From assembly GCA_047936785.1 (NCBI GenBank), contig CP176394.1: a DNA stretch of 64,000 nucleotides. One strand, 5' to 3'. A program made the translations under genes and the position numbers. The DNA is from Acidaminobacterium chupaoyuni. GTDB taxonomy: Bacteria; Bacillota; Clostridia; Oscillospirales; Butyricicoccaceae. The notes beneath the pieces were generated by a model that saw nothing but the letters and a program-made list of their open reading frames with translations, had not been told where the DNA came from and searched no databases. Positions 9,547-17,673 of the stretch are shown here, one piece after another (position 1 is the first letter of the stretch; each line of letters opens with the position of its first letter).

Positions 9547-9939
9547 TCAGTTTCGCATTTTTAAGAAAACAGCCAGCAAAACCAATGCCCAGATCGCCGC
9601 CACAGGCAGAGCATACAGCCAGTTTCTCTTTTTCACGCCGCTTTCCTTCGCCCCGGCGGCTTCACGGCAGCGCTTCATTTCTTCGGGCGGGATCAGCCGC
9701 ACCGCAAGCCAGATAAGCCCCGGCAGCACAAGCGCATCATCCAGATAACCCAAAATGGGGATGAAATCGGGGATCAGATCGATGGGCGACAACGCATAGG
9801 CCACCGCAATGGCTGCCACGATCTTTGCCACGGGGGCCGTGTTTCCGCTTTTCAAATAGAGCAGCAGCGCAGAAATTTCGTTTTTCATCCTGCGGGCGAA
9901 CGCCGCAGCGCGCGTTTTGAAGGGCGGCTTATTCTTCAT
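9547..9939 (-). CDS. DUF1232 (YkvA-like) small membrane protein
   Basis: The protein starts MKNKPPFKTR at the ATG at 9939, inside the end of the upstream HD gene (11-bp overlap), giving about 130 residues. The middle holds the DUF1232 signature: VAYALSPIDLIPDFIPILGY, then LDDALVLPGLIWLAVRLIPPE. A second hydrophobic segment (WLYALPVAAIWALVLLAVFL) forms the C-terminus. DUF1232 proteins are membrane-associated and of unknown function. Overlap with the HD gene suggests translational coupling. A longer frame reaching upstream to 10089 is the HD gene read in another frame and is not used. Confidence 0.82.
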   Translation of the reverse strand: MKNKPPFKTRAAAFARRMKNEISALLLYLKSGNTAPVAKIVAAIAVAYALSPIDLIPDFIPILGYLDDALVLPGLIWLAVRLIPPEEMKRCREAAGAKESGVKKRNWLYALPVAAIWALVLLAVFLKMRN

Positions 9940-10882
9940 GCGCTGCTTTTTGGGCTTCTTCCAGATGCCACAAGGTTTCGATGGCGTTGCACTGTTCTTT
10001 GGAGATGGAAACCATGGCGCGGCATTCTTCGGCGCTTTGCGCCGCCTGCTGCCATTGGCAATCGCCCCGGCGCAGAGCCCAGCGGTCATCGCCGTCGATC
10101 TGGATCAGCAGATCGACGCTCATATAATATTCCACAAAAATTTTGCCGTAAAGATCGGCCATTTCCCAATAGAGATCCATCTCGCTCAGCGGCTCAAAAC
10201 ACCCCAGCAGGCTTCCGTAATACCATGCCTGTTCTTTTCTGCCCCGTTTGAAATGGCTGAACACCGCCTCGCCTGTTTTCTGATAATCGGCGGCAAGGCT
10301 GCGCAGGTTCGACACTTTATCGGCGCAGCAAAGCAGCAGGATATCCAGATCGCGGCAAGCTTCCATATGGTGGATCGTGGTCTGCTTGCGTTCTTCCCAG
10401 CTTCGGCTTTTATCTTCGCTTTCGGCTTTGACAAGCTCTGCAATGCGCGGGCCGAAGGCTTTTTCGATCTGTTCCGCCGTGCAGCCCGTGTCTTCCACCA
10501 GATCATGCAGAAGCCCCGCGCAGATGACTTCATCCCCCGCGCCGCTTTCCGTCAGGATCTGGGCCACTTCCACGGGATGGATGATATAGGGCGCGCCGCT
10601 GCCTTTTCTCTTTTGCCCCGCATGGGCGTTGGCCGCAAATTCCAGCGCCGCGTGGAACAGCTCGCCGCCGCCCGCGCTGCCCTTCGCCACCTGATGCAGC
10701 CCCGCGCAAAGCTTTTCAAACCGCCCGTCGCGCGGAAGCTCGCAAAGCTTCGTTTCGATAAACGGGCATGCCGTGCCCTCAAAAAATTCAGGATAGGCTT
10801 CGCGAACCAGGGGCAGCAGGCCTCTTGTCGTCATCAGCCGCCCAAAAGTTATTTGGTCATAACCGTTCAACAGTTCTTCCAT
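9929..10882 (-). CDS. HD domain protein, RelA/SpoT hydrolase-like
   Basis: About 317 residues from the ATG at 10882, where AGGAGGGAAACCT is an excellent ribosome site. Residues ~85-200 hold an HD phosphohydrolase domain of the (p)ppGpp-hydrolase type: PYIIHPVEVAQIL, AGLLHDLVEDTGCT. No synthetase, TGS or ACT domain follows, so it is not a full RelA/SpoT. The N-terminal ~80 residues and the C-terminal third are not recognised. It may hydrolyse (p)ppGpp or a related nucleotide like small alarmone hydrolases; that role is inferred from the motif only. It is the first gene of a two-gene unit with the DUF1232 protein. Confidence 0.8.
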   Translation of the reverse strand: MEELLNGYDQITFGRLMTTRGLLPLVREAYPEFFEGTACPFIETKLCELPRDGRFEKLCAGLHQVAKGSAGGGELFHAALEFAANAHAGQKRKGSGAPYIIHPVEVAQILTESGAGDEVICAGLLHDLVEDTGCTAEQIEKAFGPRIAELVKAESEDKSRSWEERKQTTIHHMEACRDLDILLLCCADKVSNLRSLAADYQKTGEAVFSHFKRGRKEQAWYYGSLLGCFEPLSEMDLYWEMADLYGKIFVEYYMSVDLLIQIDGDDRWALRRGDCQWQQAAQSAEECRAMVSISKEQCNAIETLWHLEEAQKAAHEE

Positions 10883-10994
10883 AGGTTTCCCTCCTTTTGC
10901 CACGAACGGGATCTTTTTCCTTATTATTCTTTATTTTACGCCCGCCGTCAACGGTCAATTTTCCCGTTTTTCTGTTTAGTTGTTAAACTTATTA

Positions 10995-11024
10995 TAGACA
11001 TGTAAGCTTTTTCTGCGCTATAAT
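10995..11024 (+). promoter_or_regulatory. Promoter of the first MATE gene
   Basis: TAGACA (10995-11000) and TATAAT (11019-11024) with an 18-bp spacer, about 65 bp before the MATE start. Confidence 0.6.
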
Positions 11025-11089
11025 AATGGTATTCTATAGAAAAAACGAAAAGGGAGTGAATAGCGCTGTGGTTTATTCACAGTCATCCT

Positions 11090-12565
11090 ATGGTGAATAG
11101 CGCTGAGCAAACCGAAAAGCTGCCGCACAAAAAGCCCACTTTTGCCCTTGATCTGGTGGAACCGGGAACCGATGCCCACCTTGTGGCGGCCAAAAAAGTG
11201 AAAGAAGTCATGCCCGAGGGCGTCACTTCAAAAATGATGTATCGCGATGTTTTCCGCATTGCGTGGCCCTCGTTTATCGAACTCACGCTGACCCAGCTTG
11301 CTTCGATGGTCGATCTGATGATGGTTGGCCAGCTGGGGGCCTGGGCGCTCACCTCTGTGGGCCTGACCACCCAGCCCAAATTTCTGATGATGACGATGTT
11401 CATGGCCATGAATGTGGGCGCCACCGCTCTGGTGGCCCGCTATAAAGGCGCGGGGATGCAGGAAAAGGCCAATCTGGTCATGCGTCAGGCCATGCTGCTC
11501 ACGCTGATCCTTTCCGTGCTCAGCGCTGTGCTGGGGTTCATTTTCGCGGAACCGCTGGTCAAATTCATGGGCGCCACAGATGCCCAGACTTTGGCGGGCG
11601 GCACCAGCTATCTGAAGATCCAGGCCATCGGCATTGTCAGCGTGGCGCTGACCTCCACCGTGACCGCGGCATTGCGCGGCGCGGGCAACAGCCGAACCGC
11701 CATGGTTTATAATCTGGTGGCGAACCTTGTGAATGTTGTGTTCAACTACTTATTCATTTACGGCCATTTCGGCTTCCCGCGTCTGGAAGTGGCCGGCGCT
11801 TCCATCGCCACCGTCATCGGCCAGGTGGTGGCCATGCTCCTTGCCTTCCGCGCGGTGATGGGCAACCGAAACTATGTCACTTTGCGGCTGAAGGATGGCT
11901 TCCGCCCCCAAAAAGAAATCATCGCTTCCATTTTCGAGATCGGTCTGCCCGCCATGGTGGAACAGCTGGTCATGCGAACCGGCATCATCATCTATTCGAA
12001 AACGGTGGCTTCTCTGGGCACGGTGGCCTTCGCCACCCACCAGGTCTGCATGAATATTCAGGCGCTTTCGTTTATGAACGGTCAGGCGTTCGCCGTTTCG
12101 GCCACTTCGCTGATGGGCCAGAGCCTTGGCAAAAAGCGGCCGGATATGGCCGAATATTATTGCCACCGAACGCGGCGGCTGGGCATGGCCATCGCCATGG
12201 TTCTGATGGTGATTTTCTTCTTCTTCGGCGGCGATATCGTCTCGCTTTATAATCATGAACCCCAAATCGTCAATACCGGCGCCAAAATTCTGATGTTTGT
12301 GGCGATCATCCAGCCGCTTCAATCTTCACAGTTCATTCTGGCCGGTGCGCTGCGCGGCGCAGGCGATACCAAAGCCACCGCGGTGATCACCTTTATAACG
12401 GTTCTTCTGGTTCGCCCGCTTTTGGCGATCTTCTGCGTATATGTGCTGCATTGGGGCCTTTATGGCGCGTGGGTGGCGCTGGTGGCCGATCAGGTGCTGC
12501 GCTCGCTGTTCGTCTGGCTGCGCTTTGTTTCCGGAAAATGGAAAGCCGTGGATGTGAAACTCTGA
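11090..12565 (+). CDS. MATE family efflux transporter
   Basis: A 491-residue polytopic membrane protein with two similar halves of six helices. Conserved pieces include WPSFIELTLTQLASMVDLMM near residue 60 and AALRGAGNSRTAMVYN; the second half repeats the pattern with LAGALRGAGDTKATAVITF. MATE proteins export cationic drugs or metabolites using Na+ or H+ gradients; the substrate here is unknown. The N-terminal ~45 residues are hydrophilic and longer than usual. The ATG at 11090 has no good SD. An in-frame CTG at 11066 lies 9 bases after GGGAG and could be the true start; a 13-bp sequence (GTGAATAGCGCTG) is repeated around both sites. The gene ends at a strong terminator. Confidence 0.92.
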   Translation: MVNSAEQTEKLPHKKPTFALDLVEPGTDAHLVAAKKVKEVMPEGVTSKMMYRDVFRIAWPSFIELTLTQLASMVDLMMVGQLGAWALTSVGLTTQPKFLMMTMFMAMNVGATALVARYKGAGMQEKANLVMRQAMLLTLILSVLSAVLGFIFAEPLVKFMGATDAQTLAGGTSYLKIQAIGIVSVALTSTVTAALRGAGNSRTAMVYNLVANLVNVVFNYLFIYGHFGFPRLEVAGASIATVIGQVVAMLLAFRAVMGNRNYVTLRLKDGFRPQKEIIASIFEIGLPAMVEQLVMRTGIIIYSKTVASLGTVAFATHQVCMNIQALSFMNGQAFAVSATSLMGQSLGKKRPDMAEYYCHRTRRLGMAIAMVLMVIFFFFGGDIVSLYNHEPQIVNTGAKILMFVAIIQPLQSSQFILAGALRGAGDTKATAVITFITVLLVRPLLAIFCVYVLHWGLYGAWVALVADQVLRSLFVWLRFVSGKWKAVDVKL

Positions 12566-12594
12566 TGCCTTTCAACGCAACCAAATATCATCCG

Positions 12595-12627
12595 GCAGCC
12601 CGCAAGCTTTTTGCGGGCTGCTTTTTT
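12595..12627 (+). terminator. Terminator after MATE gene
   Basis: GCAGCCCGC pairs with GCGGGCTGC around a short loop, followed by TTTTTT. It lies 30 bp after the stop. Confidence 0.9.
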
Positions 12628-12765
12628 GTGACTTCGTCACGGCGGCATCAAAAATTTTTGATAAAATGGCAGTTGTCACTTTCTGCGCGCCGCTTTTCTT
12701 TTGCCGATCTTCCGCGGCCGTGATGCTTTCAGCGCAGTGACCCTATTCTGACAGGAGGAACATCC

Positions 12766-12984
12766 ATGACCAAGCATAAGAAGACCGCATTTGTTGAAGA
12801 AAGCGCCTGTGTCGCCTGCGGCTGCTGTGAAAAAGTCTGCCCGAAACAGGCCGTTTCTGTTTTTCACGGTGTCACCGCCCGAATCGACGCCGCCCGCTGC
12901 GTGGGCTGCGGAATCTGTCTGCGGGAATGCCCCGCCGGCATCATCACTTTAAAGGAGGCCCCCCATGAAAAAACATTGGTATGA
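12766..12984 (+). CDS. 2x[4Fe-4S] ferredoxin
   Basis: A 72-residue soluble ferredoxin with two CxxCxxCxxxCP clusters: CVACGCCEKVCP (about residues 15-26) and CVGCGICLRECP (about 45-56). It carries low-potential electrons. ACAGGAGGAACATCC precedes the ATG. Its last 20 bases overlap the start of the membrane polyferredoxin gene, whose AAAGGAGG ribosome site lies inside this gene. The two proteins are therefore probably made together and exchange electrons. Confidence 0.93.
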   Translation: MTKHKKTAFVEESACVACGCCEKVCPKQAVSVFHGVTARIDAARCVGCGICLRECPAGIITLKEAPHEKTLV

Positions 12985-13579
12985 TTATTTGTGGATTTTT
13001 TCAGCCCTTTATCTGGCCCTGGGCTTTTTCAATATTCTGTTCGCCTGGCTGGGGCTTCTCTGCTTTTTCATCCCGCTGGGCATTTCGGCTTTCGGCGGCG
13101 GGAAAGCTTATTGCAGCCGTTATTGCGGCCGCGGTCAGCTTTTCACCCTGCTCGGCGGGCGTTTCGGCCTTTCCCGCAAAAAAGCGCCGCCCGGATTTTT
13201 ATACAGCAAAGCCTTTCGCTATGGCTTTTTGATCTTTTTTCTGGTGATGTTCGGCCAAATGCTCTGGAGCACTTATCTTGTGTTTGCGGGCGCGCAAACG
13301 CTCAGGCAGGCAGTGACTTTATTGTGGAGCTTCCGCCTGCCCTGGCATTGGGCGAATCCCACGGTTGGGGCGCCGCTTTGGGCAGCTCAGTTCGCTTTTG
13401 GCTTTTATAGCGTGATGCTGACCTCCACCCTGCTGGGCGTTGTGACCATGGCGCTTTTCAAGCCGCGTTCCTGGTGTGTTTATTGCCCCATGGGCACCAT
13501 GACCCAACTGATCTGCAAAGCGAAAAACCCGCTGTGTGAGTTTATCACAGAAACAATTTTCAAACCGCGGTATTCTTAA
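12965..13579 (+). CDS. Membrane-bound 4Fe-4S (polyferredoxin-like) protein, NapH/NosR type
   Basis: A 204-residue integral membrane protein with about four hydrophobic helices and two cysteine clusters on one face: YCSRYCGRGQLF at about 47-58 and CVYCPMGTMTQ at about 175. This is the Fer4_5 (NapH/NosR/CcoG-like) membrane domain, but the usual extra soluble Fe-S domains are missing; the adjacent ferredoxin probably supplies them. Such proteins pass electrons across or along the membrane. The acceptor is not encoded beside it; the nearest downstream redox gene is thioredoxin. It starts at the ATG at 12965 after AAAGGAGG. Confidence 0.85.
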   Translation: MKKHWYDYLWIFSALYLALGFFNILFAWLGLLCFFIPLGISAFGGGKAYCSRYCGRGQLFTLLGGRFGLSRKKAPPGFLYSKAFRYGFLIFFLVMFGQMLWSTYLVFAGAQTLRQAVTLLWSFRLPWHWANPTVGAPLWAAQFAFGFYSVMLTSTLLGVVTMALFKPRSWCVYCPMGTMTQLICKAKNPLCEFITETIFKPRYS

Positions 13580-13666
13580 CCCAGAAAGAAACCTTGCGGC
13601 CGGCGAAACAGCCGCCCGGCTTTCCGAAACATCTATCCATATACCTGATATAAAGGAGATCTTACT

Positions 13667-13987
13667 ATGTCTGTGATCACTGTGACAAAAGAAAACTATC
13701 AAGCCGAAGTGGTTGAAAGCAATCAGCCTGTGCTTCTGGATTTTTGGGCCACCTGGTGCGGCCCCTGCAGCATGGTCAGCCCCATCATCGATGAACTGGC
13801 CGAAGAGATCGAAGGCGTGAAATTCGGCAAAGTGAATGTGGATGAACAGCGCGAACTGGCTTCTGCCTTCAAAGTGATGAGCATCCCCACCCTGCTGGTG
13901 ATCCAAAACGGCAAAATCGTGGAACGCTCGGTGGGCGCAAAGCCCAAACACGAGATCGCGGCTTTGCTCAGCGGTGTGCTGGCCTGA
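13667..13987 (+). CDS. trxA: Thioredoxin
   Basis: A 106-residue protein of standard thioredoxin length. The active-site WCGPC has cysteines at 31 and 34, in LLDFWATWCGPCSMVSP, and the cis-proline block MSIPTLLVIQNG is present. It reduces protein disulfides in the cytoplasm. AAAGGAGATCTTACT precedes the ATG. It follows the ferredoxin/polyferredoxin pair by 87 bp and ends at a bidirectional terminator shared with the convergent Crp/Fnr gene. No thioredoxin reductase is in the window. Confidence 0.95.
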   Translation: MSVITVTKENYQAEVVESNQPVLLDFWATWCGPCSMVSPIIDELAEEIEGVKFGKVNVDEQRELASAFKVMSIPTLLVIQNGKIVERSVGAKPKHEIAALLSGVLA

Positions 13988-14003
13988 TTTTCAAAACAAA
14001 AAG

Positions 14004-14045
14004 AACATCCCCTTCGGCGGAAACTTTTCTGCCGAAGGGGATGTT
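14004..14045. terminator. Bidirectional terminator between trxA and the Crp/Fnr gene
   Basis: AACATCCCCTTCGGC pairs with GCCGAAGGGGATGTT around a loop. A-rich sequence lies on the left and TTTT on the right, so it can serve both convergent genes. Confidence 0.88.
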
Positions 14046-14046
14046 T

Positions 14047-14709
14047 TCAGTTTGCCAGAACACCAAGTCTTTTCACATCAAGGATCTCCACTGTGCCGCG
14101 GTTAAGCGAAACAAGCTGCTCCGATTGAAAATAGCGAAGCATTCTTGTGACCACCTCGCGGGCCGAACCCAGATGGGCGGCAATTTTTTCATGGGTAATC
14201 TTCAAAACACTGCTGTTTTCCAGGCGGCTTTCTTCCAGCAGAAACGCCGCCAGGCGGCGGTCAAAGCTTTTCCACATGATCTGCTCCATCAGCCACATGA
14301 CCTCTGAAAAACGCGAAGCCATCACTTCATTGGTATAGTTGGCAACAGGCAGTGAGCGTTCCATCAGCTGTTTATAGACATCCGGCGGGATCACCCAGAA
14401 TTCCGAATCTTTTTCAGCCTCAATGGTGATATCGAACTGAATGCTGCTCATCACGCAGGATGCCGAAAAAAGGCAGAGATCCCTTTCGAAAAGCCGATAA
14501 AGGGTCACTTCTTTGCCTTCTTCCGAAAGAACGAACGCCCGCAGCTGGCCCGCGGAAATAATGAAAAGCCCCACGCAATCTGCCGAACCGTTATGCAGAA
14601 CCGTGCCCCGCGGCGCGCTGCGTTTGGTGGCCGAGGCGCGCAAAAGCGCCTGGTCTTCGGCATTCAGCCGGTTCCATATCGGAAAATAAGTTTCTATCGT
14701 TGTCATCAT
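14047..14709 (-). CDS. Crp/Fnr family transcriptional regulator (first copy)
   Basis: A 220-residue regulator with an N-terminal cyclic-nucleotide-binding-like beta roll (for example GLFIISAGQLRAFVLSEEGK) and a C-terminal winged helix (ITHEKIAAHLGSAREVVTRM, about 170-190). There is no Fnr-type N-terminal cysteine set, so it is unlikely to hold a 4Fe-4S cluster; two cysteines in DLCLFSASCVM could sense redox state. AGGAGCGGGA precedes the start. It is divergent from the NifX-like gene; the 157-bp gap holds both promoters and a palindrome fitting this protein family. It probably controls itself and the NifX-like gene, which is an inference from layout. Confidence 0.9.
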   Translation of the reverse strand: MMTTIETYFPIWNRLNAEDQALLRASATKRSAPRGTVLHNGSADCVGLFIISAGQLRAFVLSEEGKEVTLYRLFERDLCLFSASCVMSSIQFDITIEAEKDSEFWVIPPDVYKQLMERSLPVANYTNEVMASRFSEVMWLMEQIMWKSFDRRLAAFLLEESRLENSSVLKITHEKIAAHLGSAREVVTRMLRYFQSEQLVSLNRGTVEILDVKRLGVLAN

Positions 14710-14732
14710 TCCCGCTCCTTTTTATGCTTTCC

Positions 14733-14761
14733 ATTCTATAATATCGCTTGTGGATTGTCAA
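14733..14761 (-). promoter_or_regulatory. Promoter of the first Crp/Fnr gene
   Basis: On the minus strand, consensus TTGACA (14761-14756), a 17-bp spacer and TAGAAT (14738-14733). The palindrome 14764-14787 ends two bases upstream of its -35 box. Confidence 0.75.
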
Positions 14762-14763
14762 TT

Positions 14764-14787
14764 TGTTATTGACATATGCCAATAACA
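14764..14787. promoter_or_regulatory. Candidate Crp/Fnr operator
   Basis: Arms TGTTATTG and CAATAACA are perfect complements around CATATG, itself a palindrome, with one A/C mismatch. Half-site length and spacing are like Crp/Fnr sites. It covers the -35 box of the rightward promoter. The core CATATGCCAATA occurs again at 14809-14820, between the -10 box and the NifX-like gene. Confidence 0.65.
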
Positions 14788-14796
14788 GTGTATACT
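14769..14796 (+). promoter_or_regulatory. Promoter of the NifX-like gene
   Basis: TTGACA (14769-14774) and TATACT (14791-14796) with a 16-bp spacer, 71 bp before the start codon. The -35 box lies inside the palindrome, as expected for a repressed promoter. Confidence 0.75.
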
Positions 14797-14866
14797 GTGG
14801 ATAGAAGGCATATGCCAATAATAAGTTTGGCGATCATCCATCTTTAAAATAAAGGAGATTCGTTTT

Positions 14867-15301
14867 ATGAAAATCGCAGTCACAACTCAGGAAAACAATG
14901 TCTCGGGGCATTTTGGGCATTGTGAAAACTTTCGTCTTTTTGAAATTGAAAATAACGCCGTCGTTTCGGAAGAAAACCTTGCTAACCCCGGCCACACCTG
15001 CGGCGCACTGCCTCGCTTTTTGAAAGAGCAGGGTGTTTCCGTGGTTATTTCGGGCGGCATGGGCAGCGGCGCCATGCAGCATTGCAAAGAGCAGGGCCTC
15101 GAAATCATCGTGGGGGCTCAGGGCGATATCCGCCAGGCCGTTGACGCTTATCTGAACGGAACGCTGAAAACCACTCATGCTGTTTGCAGCGGCCATCACC
15201 ACGAAGGCGGCTGCGGCGACCATCACCACGAGGGCGGCTGCGGCGACCATCACCACGAGGGCGGCTGCGGCGGCCATCACCACGGCCGGGAAAACAAGTA
15301 A
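14867..15301 (+). CDS. NifX/NifB C-terminal-like (dinitrogenase Fe-Mo cofactor family) protein with a His/Cys repeat tail
   Basis: 144 residues. Residues 1-100 form the NifX/NafY-like fold (MKIAVTTQENNVSGHFGHC at the start, ISGGMGSGA in the middle), a family that binds metal clusters or cofactors. Residues 107-144 are a tail of four nine-residue repeats of the pattern G-D-H-H-H-E-G-G-C, rich in His and Cys and likely to bind metal. No nif genes are nearby; many anaerobes use such proteins outside nitrogen fixation, so nitrogenase work is not implied. AAAGGAGATTCGTTTT precedes the ATG. It is transcribed alone and ends at a terminator. Confidence 0.85.
   Translation: MKIAVTTQENNVSGHFGHCENFRLFEIENNAVVSEENLANPGHTCGALPRFLKEQGVSVVISGGMGSGAMQHCKEQGLEIIVGAQGDIRQAVDAYLNGTLKTTHAVCSGHHHEGGCGDHHHEGGCGDHHHEGGCGGHHHGRENK
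15188..15295 (+). repeat. 27-bp tandem repeat coding the His/Cys tail
   Basis: Four in-frame units of 27 bp. The two central units are identical except for their position, and the outer two are slightly changed. Each codes for a core HHHEGGC or a variant. Near-identical units suggest recent expansion by slippage, so unit number may vary between strains. Confidence 0.85.
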
Positions 15302-15320
15302 ATCCATTTTTGTTCCATCA

Positions 15321-15363
15321 CGCCTTCAACAGCGGCACACAAGCCCTGTTGGAGGCGTTTTTC
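15321..15363 (+). terminator. Terminator after the NifX-like gene
   Basis: CGCCTTCAACAG pairs with CTGTTGGAGGCG (one G-U), followed by TTTTT. Confidence 0.85.
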
Positions 15364-15390
15364 ATTGTTTTTGAATCTTTTTTATAAAAT

Positions 15391-15425
15391 AAAGCCGCAC
15401 AAGAAAAGCACTTGTGCGGCTTTTT
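15391..15425. terminator. Bidirectional terminator near the end of parC
   Basis: AAAGCCGCACAAG and CTTGTGCGGCTTT form a perfect 13-bp stem with A and T tracts on either side. It lies 53 bp beyond the parC stop on the minus strand. Confidence 0.85.
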
Positions 15426-15477
15426 GTCGGCCCGAAAAACAGCATCGCAGCTGCTTTTCGCCGGCGGTTTTATGGTT

Positions 15478-17661
15478 TTAAAGCTCCAGACTCAGCTGTT
15501 TATCGGGGCTGTCTTCTTCACGCAGGGTGGCGCCGGCGGCGGGAAGGTTGCGTGTGCGGTAGCGGGCTTCGTTGGCAATGCCCGCTTCTTCTTTTAAAAG
15601 AGCCCGGCTGACGGTTTGGTTCTTTTTCAGCGTCATCACCGCCACACCCAAAGACGAACGGGTGGTTTTGGGGGCAACGGCGGCGGTGTTGAACAGCAGC
15701 AGCCGCCCGGCAGAAGAATACACGGCAATATCTGCTTCTTCACGCAGATGGAAAACGCCGATCAGCGGCGATTTATCGCTGTAAACGCCGGTCAGGCGGC
15801 GGCGGTTGGATTTGGTATCGAAGCTTTTCACCGGGATCTTCGCGGCTTTGCCGTTTTCATAAACATACAGCAGCCAGCCTTCGTAATCTTCCGGCAGGAA
15901 CATGAAGATCACCCGTTCCCCATCGCTCATCTGCAGCTTCTGGGGCAGGAAATCGCCCAGCAGACTGGCTTTGCCATCATCGAATTCATGCAGGCGGCAT
16001 TTATATGCCTGCATCTTATCGGTCAGGAAAATCAGTTCTGTTTTATTGGTGCATTCCACGGTTCGAACAATGACATCGTTTTCTTTCAGCTTCTGTTCGC
16101 CGCTCATGCGCAGCGATTGCGGCGTGATCTTTTTCAGATAGCCGTCGCCCGTGAGGAAGACCGTGACGGGATAATCTTCGATCTGTTCGGCCTCGTCATA
16201 TTCTTCCACCTCGTGTTCATAAACGATCGAGGTGCGGCGGGGCATGGAATATTTTTTATTGATGGCCTGAAGCTCGGTGATGATCACATTTTTCAGCTTG
16301 CTGCGGCTGTTAAGCAGCACTTCCAGCTGTTCGATCTCTTTTTCCAGATCATCGGTCTCTTTGGTGCGCTTGAGGATATGTTCTTTGTTGATGTTGCGCA
16401 GCTTGATCTCGGCCACGAATTCCGCCTGCGCTTCATCGATGCCAAAGCCGATCATCAGGTTGGGGATCACTTCGGCGTCTTCTTCGGTATCGCGGATGAT
16501 GGCGATGGCGCGGTCGATATCCAGCAGGATCTTTTTCAGGCCCAGCAAAAGATGCAGCTTTTCTTTTTTGCGCTGCAAATCGAAATGAACGCGGCGGCGG
16601 ATGCATTCGATGCGCCAGCTGCTCCATTCTTCCAAAAGCTCTTTCACGCCCAAGACCCGCGGTGTTCCGCCGATCAAAACATTGAAATTGCAGCCGAAGG
16701 TATCCATCAGCGGCGTCATTTTCATCAATTTCTGCATCAGTTTGTCGGGGTCGGTGCCGCGCTTCAGATCAATGGCGATCTTCAGGCCGCTCAGGCCGGT
16801 TTCATCGCGCATATCCGAAATTTCGCGCACCTTGCCCTGTTTGATCAGATCGGTCACTTTATCGATGATCGCTTCAATGGTCGTGGTATAGGGGATCTCG
16901 GTGATCTCGATGATATTTTCTTTTTTCACATAGTTCCATTTTGCCCGCACGCGGAAAGAGCCGCGGCCTGTGCGATAGATCTCGGCCATCTGGCCCGGAT
17001 CGAGGATCAGCTCGCCGCCGGTGGGGAAATCGGGCGCTTTCAGCGTTTCGGCCAAATCGCAATCGGGGTTTTTCAGATAAGCGATGGTGGTATCGCAGAC
17101 TTCATTCAAATTGAAGCCGCAGATGCTGGAAGCCATGCCCACCGCGATGCCCAGATTGTTGCTGACAAGGATATTGGGGAAACGCGTGGGCAGCAGCAGC
17201 GGTTCTTTCATGGTTCCGTCATAGTTATCGGCGAAATCCACCGCGTCGCAATCGATATCGGCAAAAAGCTCACTGCAGAAAGCATCCAGCTTCACTTCGG
17301 TGTAACGCGCGGCGGCAAACGCCATATCGCGCGAATAAACCTTGCCGAAGTTGCCCTTGCTATCCACAAAGGGCATCAAAAGCGATTCATTGCCGCGGGA
17401 AAGACGAACCATGGTTTCATAGATGGCCATATCGCCATGGGGATTGAGGCGCATGGTCTGCCCCACCACATTGGCCGATTTTGTGCGGTTGCCCGACAGC
17501 AGCCCCATTTTATACATGGTGTAAAGCAGCTTGCGGTGAGAGGGCTTGAACCCATCGATCTCGGGGATCGCGCGGCTGACGATCACGCTCATGGCATAGG
17601 GCATATAGTTTTGTTCCAGCGTTTCGGTGATAAGCTGGGGGGTGAACAATTCTTTTTTCAT
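15478..17661 (-). CDS. parC: Type II topoisomerase subunit A, ParC/GyrA-like (divergent clostridial topoisomerase IV type)
   Basis: 727 residues. The breakage-reunion domain starts at about residue 20 (MPYAMSVIVSRAIPEIDGFK), with the catalytic tyrosine at Y120 in AFAAARYTEV. A coiled-coil tower follows, and the C-terminal part forms a GyrA-like beta-pinwheel, although no clear GyrA box was seen. It cuts and rejoins DNA to decatenate or relax chromosomes, in complex with the ParE-like protein encoded just upstream (12-bp gap). Genomes of this group usually have a separate gyrAB, and this divergent pair is commonly annotated as topoisomerase IV; that assignment is from family resemblance. The start ATG at 17661 has GGAGAAAAC upstream. 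Confidence 0.88.
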   Translation of the reverse strand: MKKELFTPQLITETLEQNYMPYAMSVIVSRAIPEIDGFKPSHRKLLYTMYKMGLLSGNRTKSANVVGQTMRLNPHGDMAIYETMVRLSRGNESLLMPFVDSKGNFGKVYSRDMAFAAARYTEVKLDAFCSELFADIDCDAVDFADNYDGTMKEPLLLPTRFPNILVSNNLGIAVGMASSICGFNLNEVCDTTIAYLKNPDCDLAETLKAPDFPTGGELILDPGQMAEIYRTGRGSFRVRAKWNYVKKENIIEITEIPYTTTIEAIIDKVTDLIKQGKVREISDMRDETGLSGLKIAIDLKRGTDPDKLMQKLMKMTPLMDTFGCNFNVLIGGTPRVLGVKELLEEWSSWRIECIRRRVHFDLQRKKEKLHLLLGLKKILLDIDRAIAIIRDTEEDAEVIPNLMIGFGIDEAQAEFVAEIKLRNINKEHILKRTKETDDLEKEIEQLEVLLNSRSKLKNVIITELQAINKKYSMPRRTSIVYEHEVEEYDEAEQIEDYPVTVFLTGDGYLKKITPQSLRMSGEQKLKENDVIVRTVECTNKTELIFLTDKMQAYKCRLHEFDDGKASLLGDFLPQKLQMSDGERVIFMFLPEDYEGWLLYVYENGKAAKIPVKSFDTKSNRRRLTGVYSDKSPLIGVFHLREEADIAVYSSAGRLLLFNTAAVAPKTTRSSLGVAVMTLKKNQTVSRALLKEEAGIANEARYRTRNLPAAGATLREEDSPDKQLSLEL

Positions 17662-17673
17662 GCCGTTTTCTCC

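Noticed and set aside
15188..15295. CRISPR-like repeat array
   Set aside because: The 27-bp units are contiguous, without spacers, in frame, and code for a His/Cys tail.
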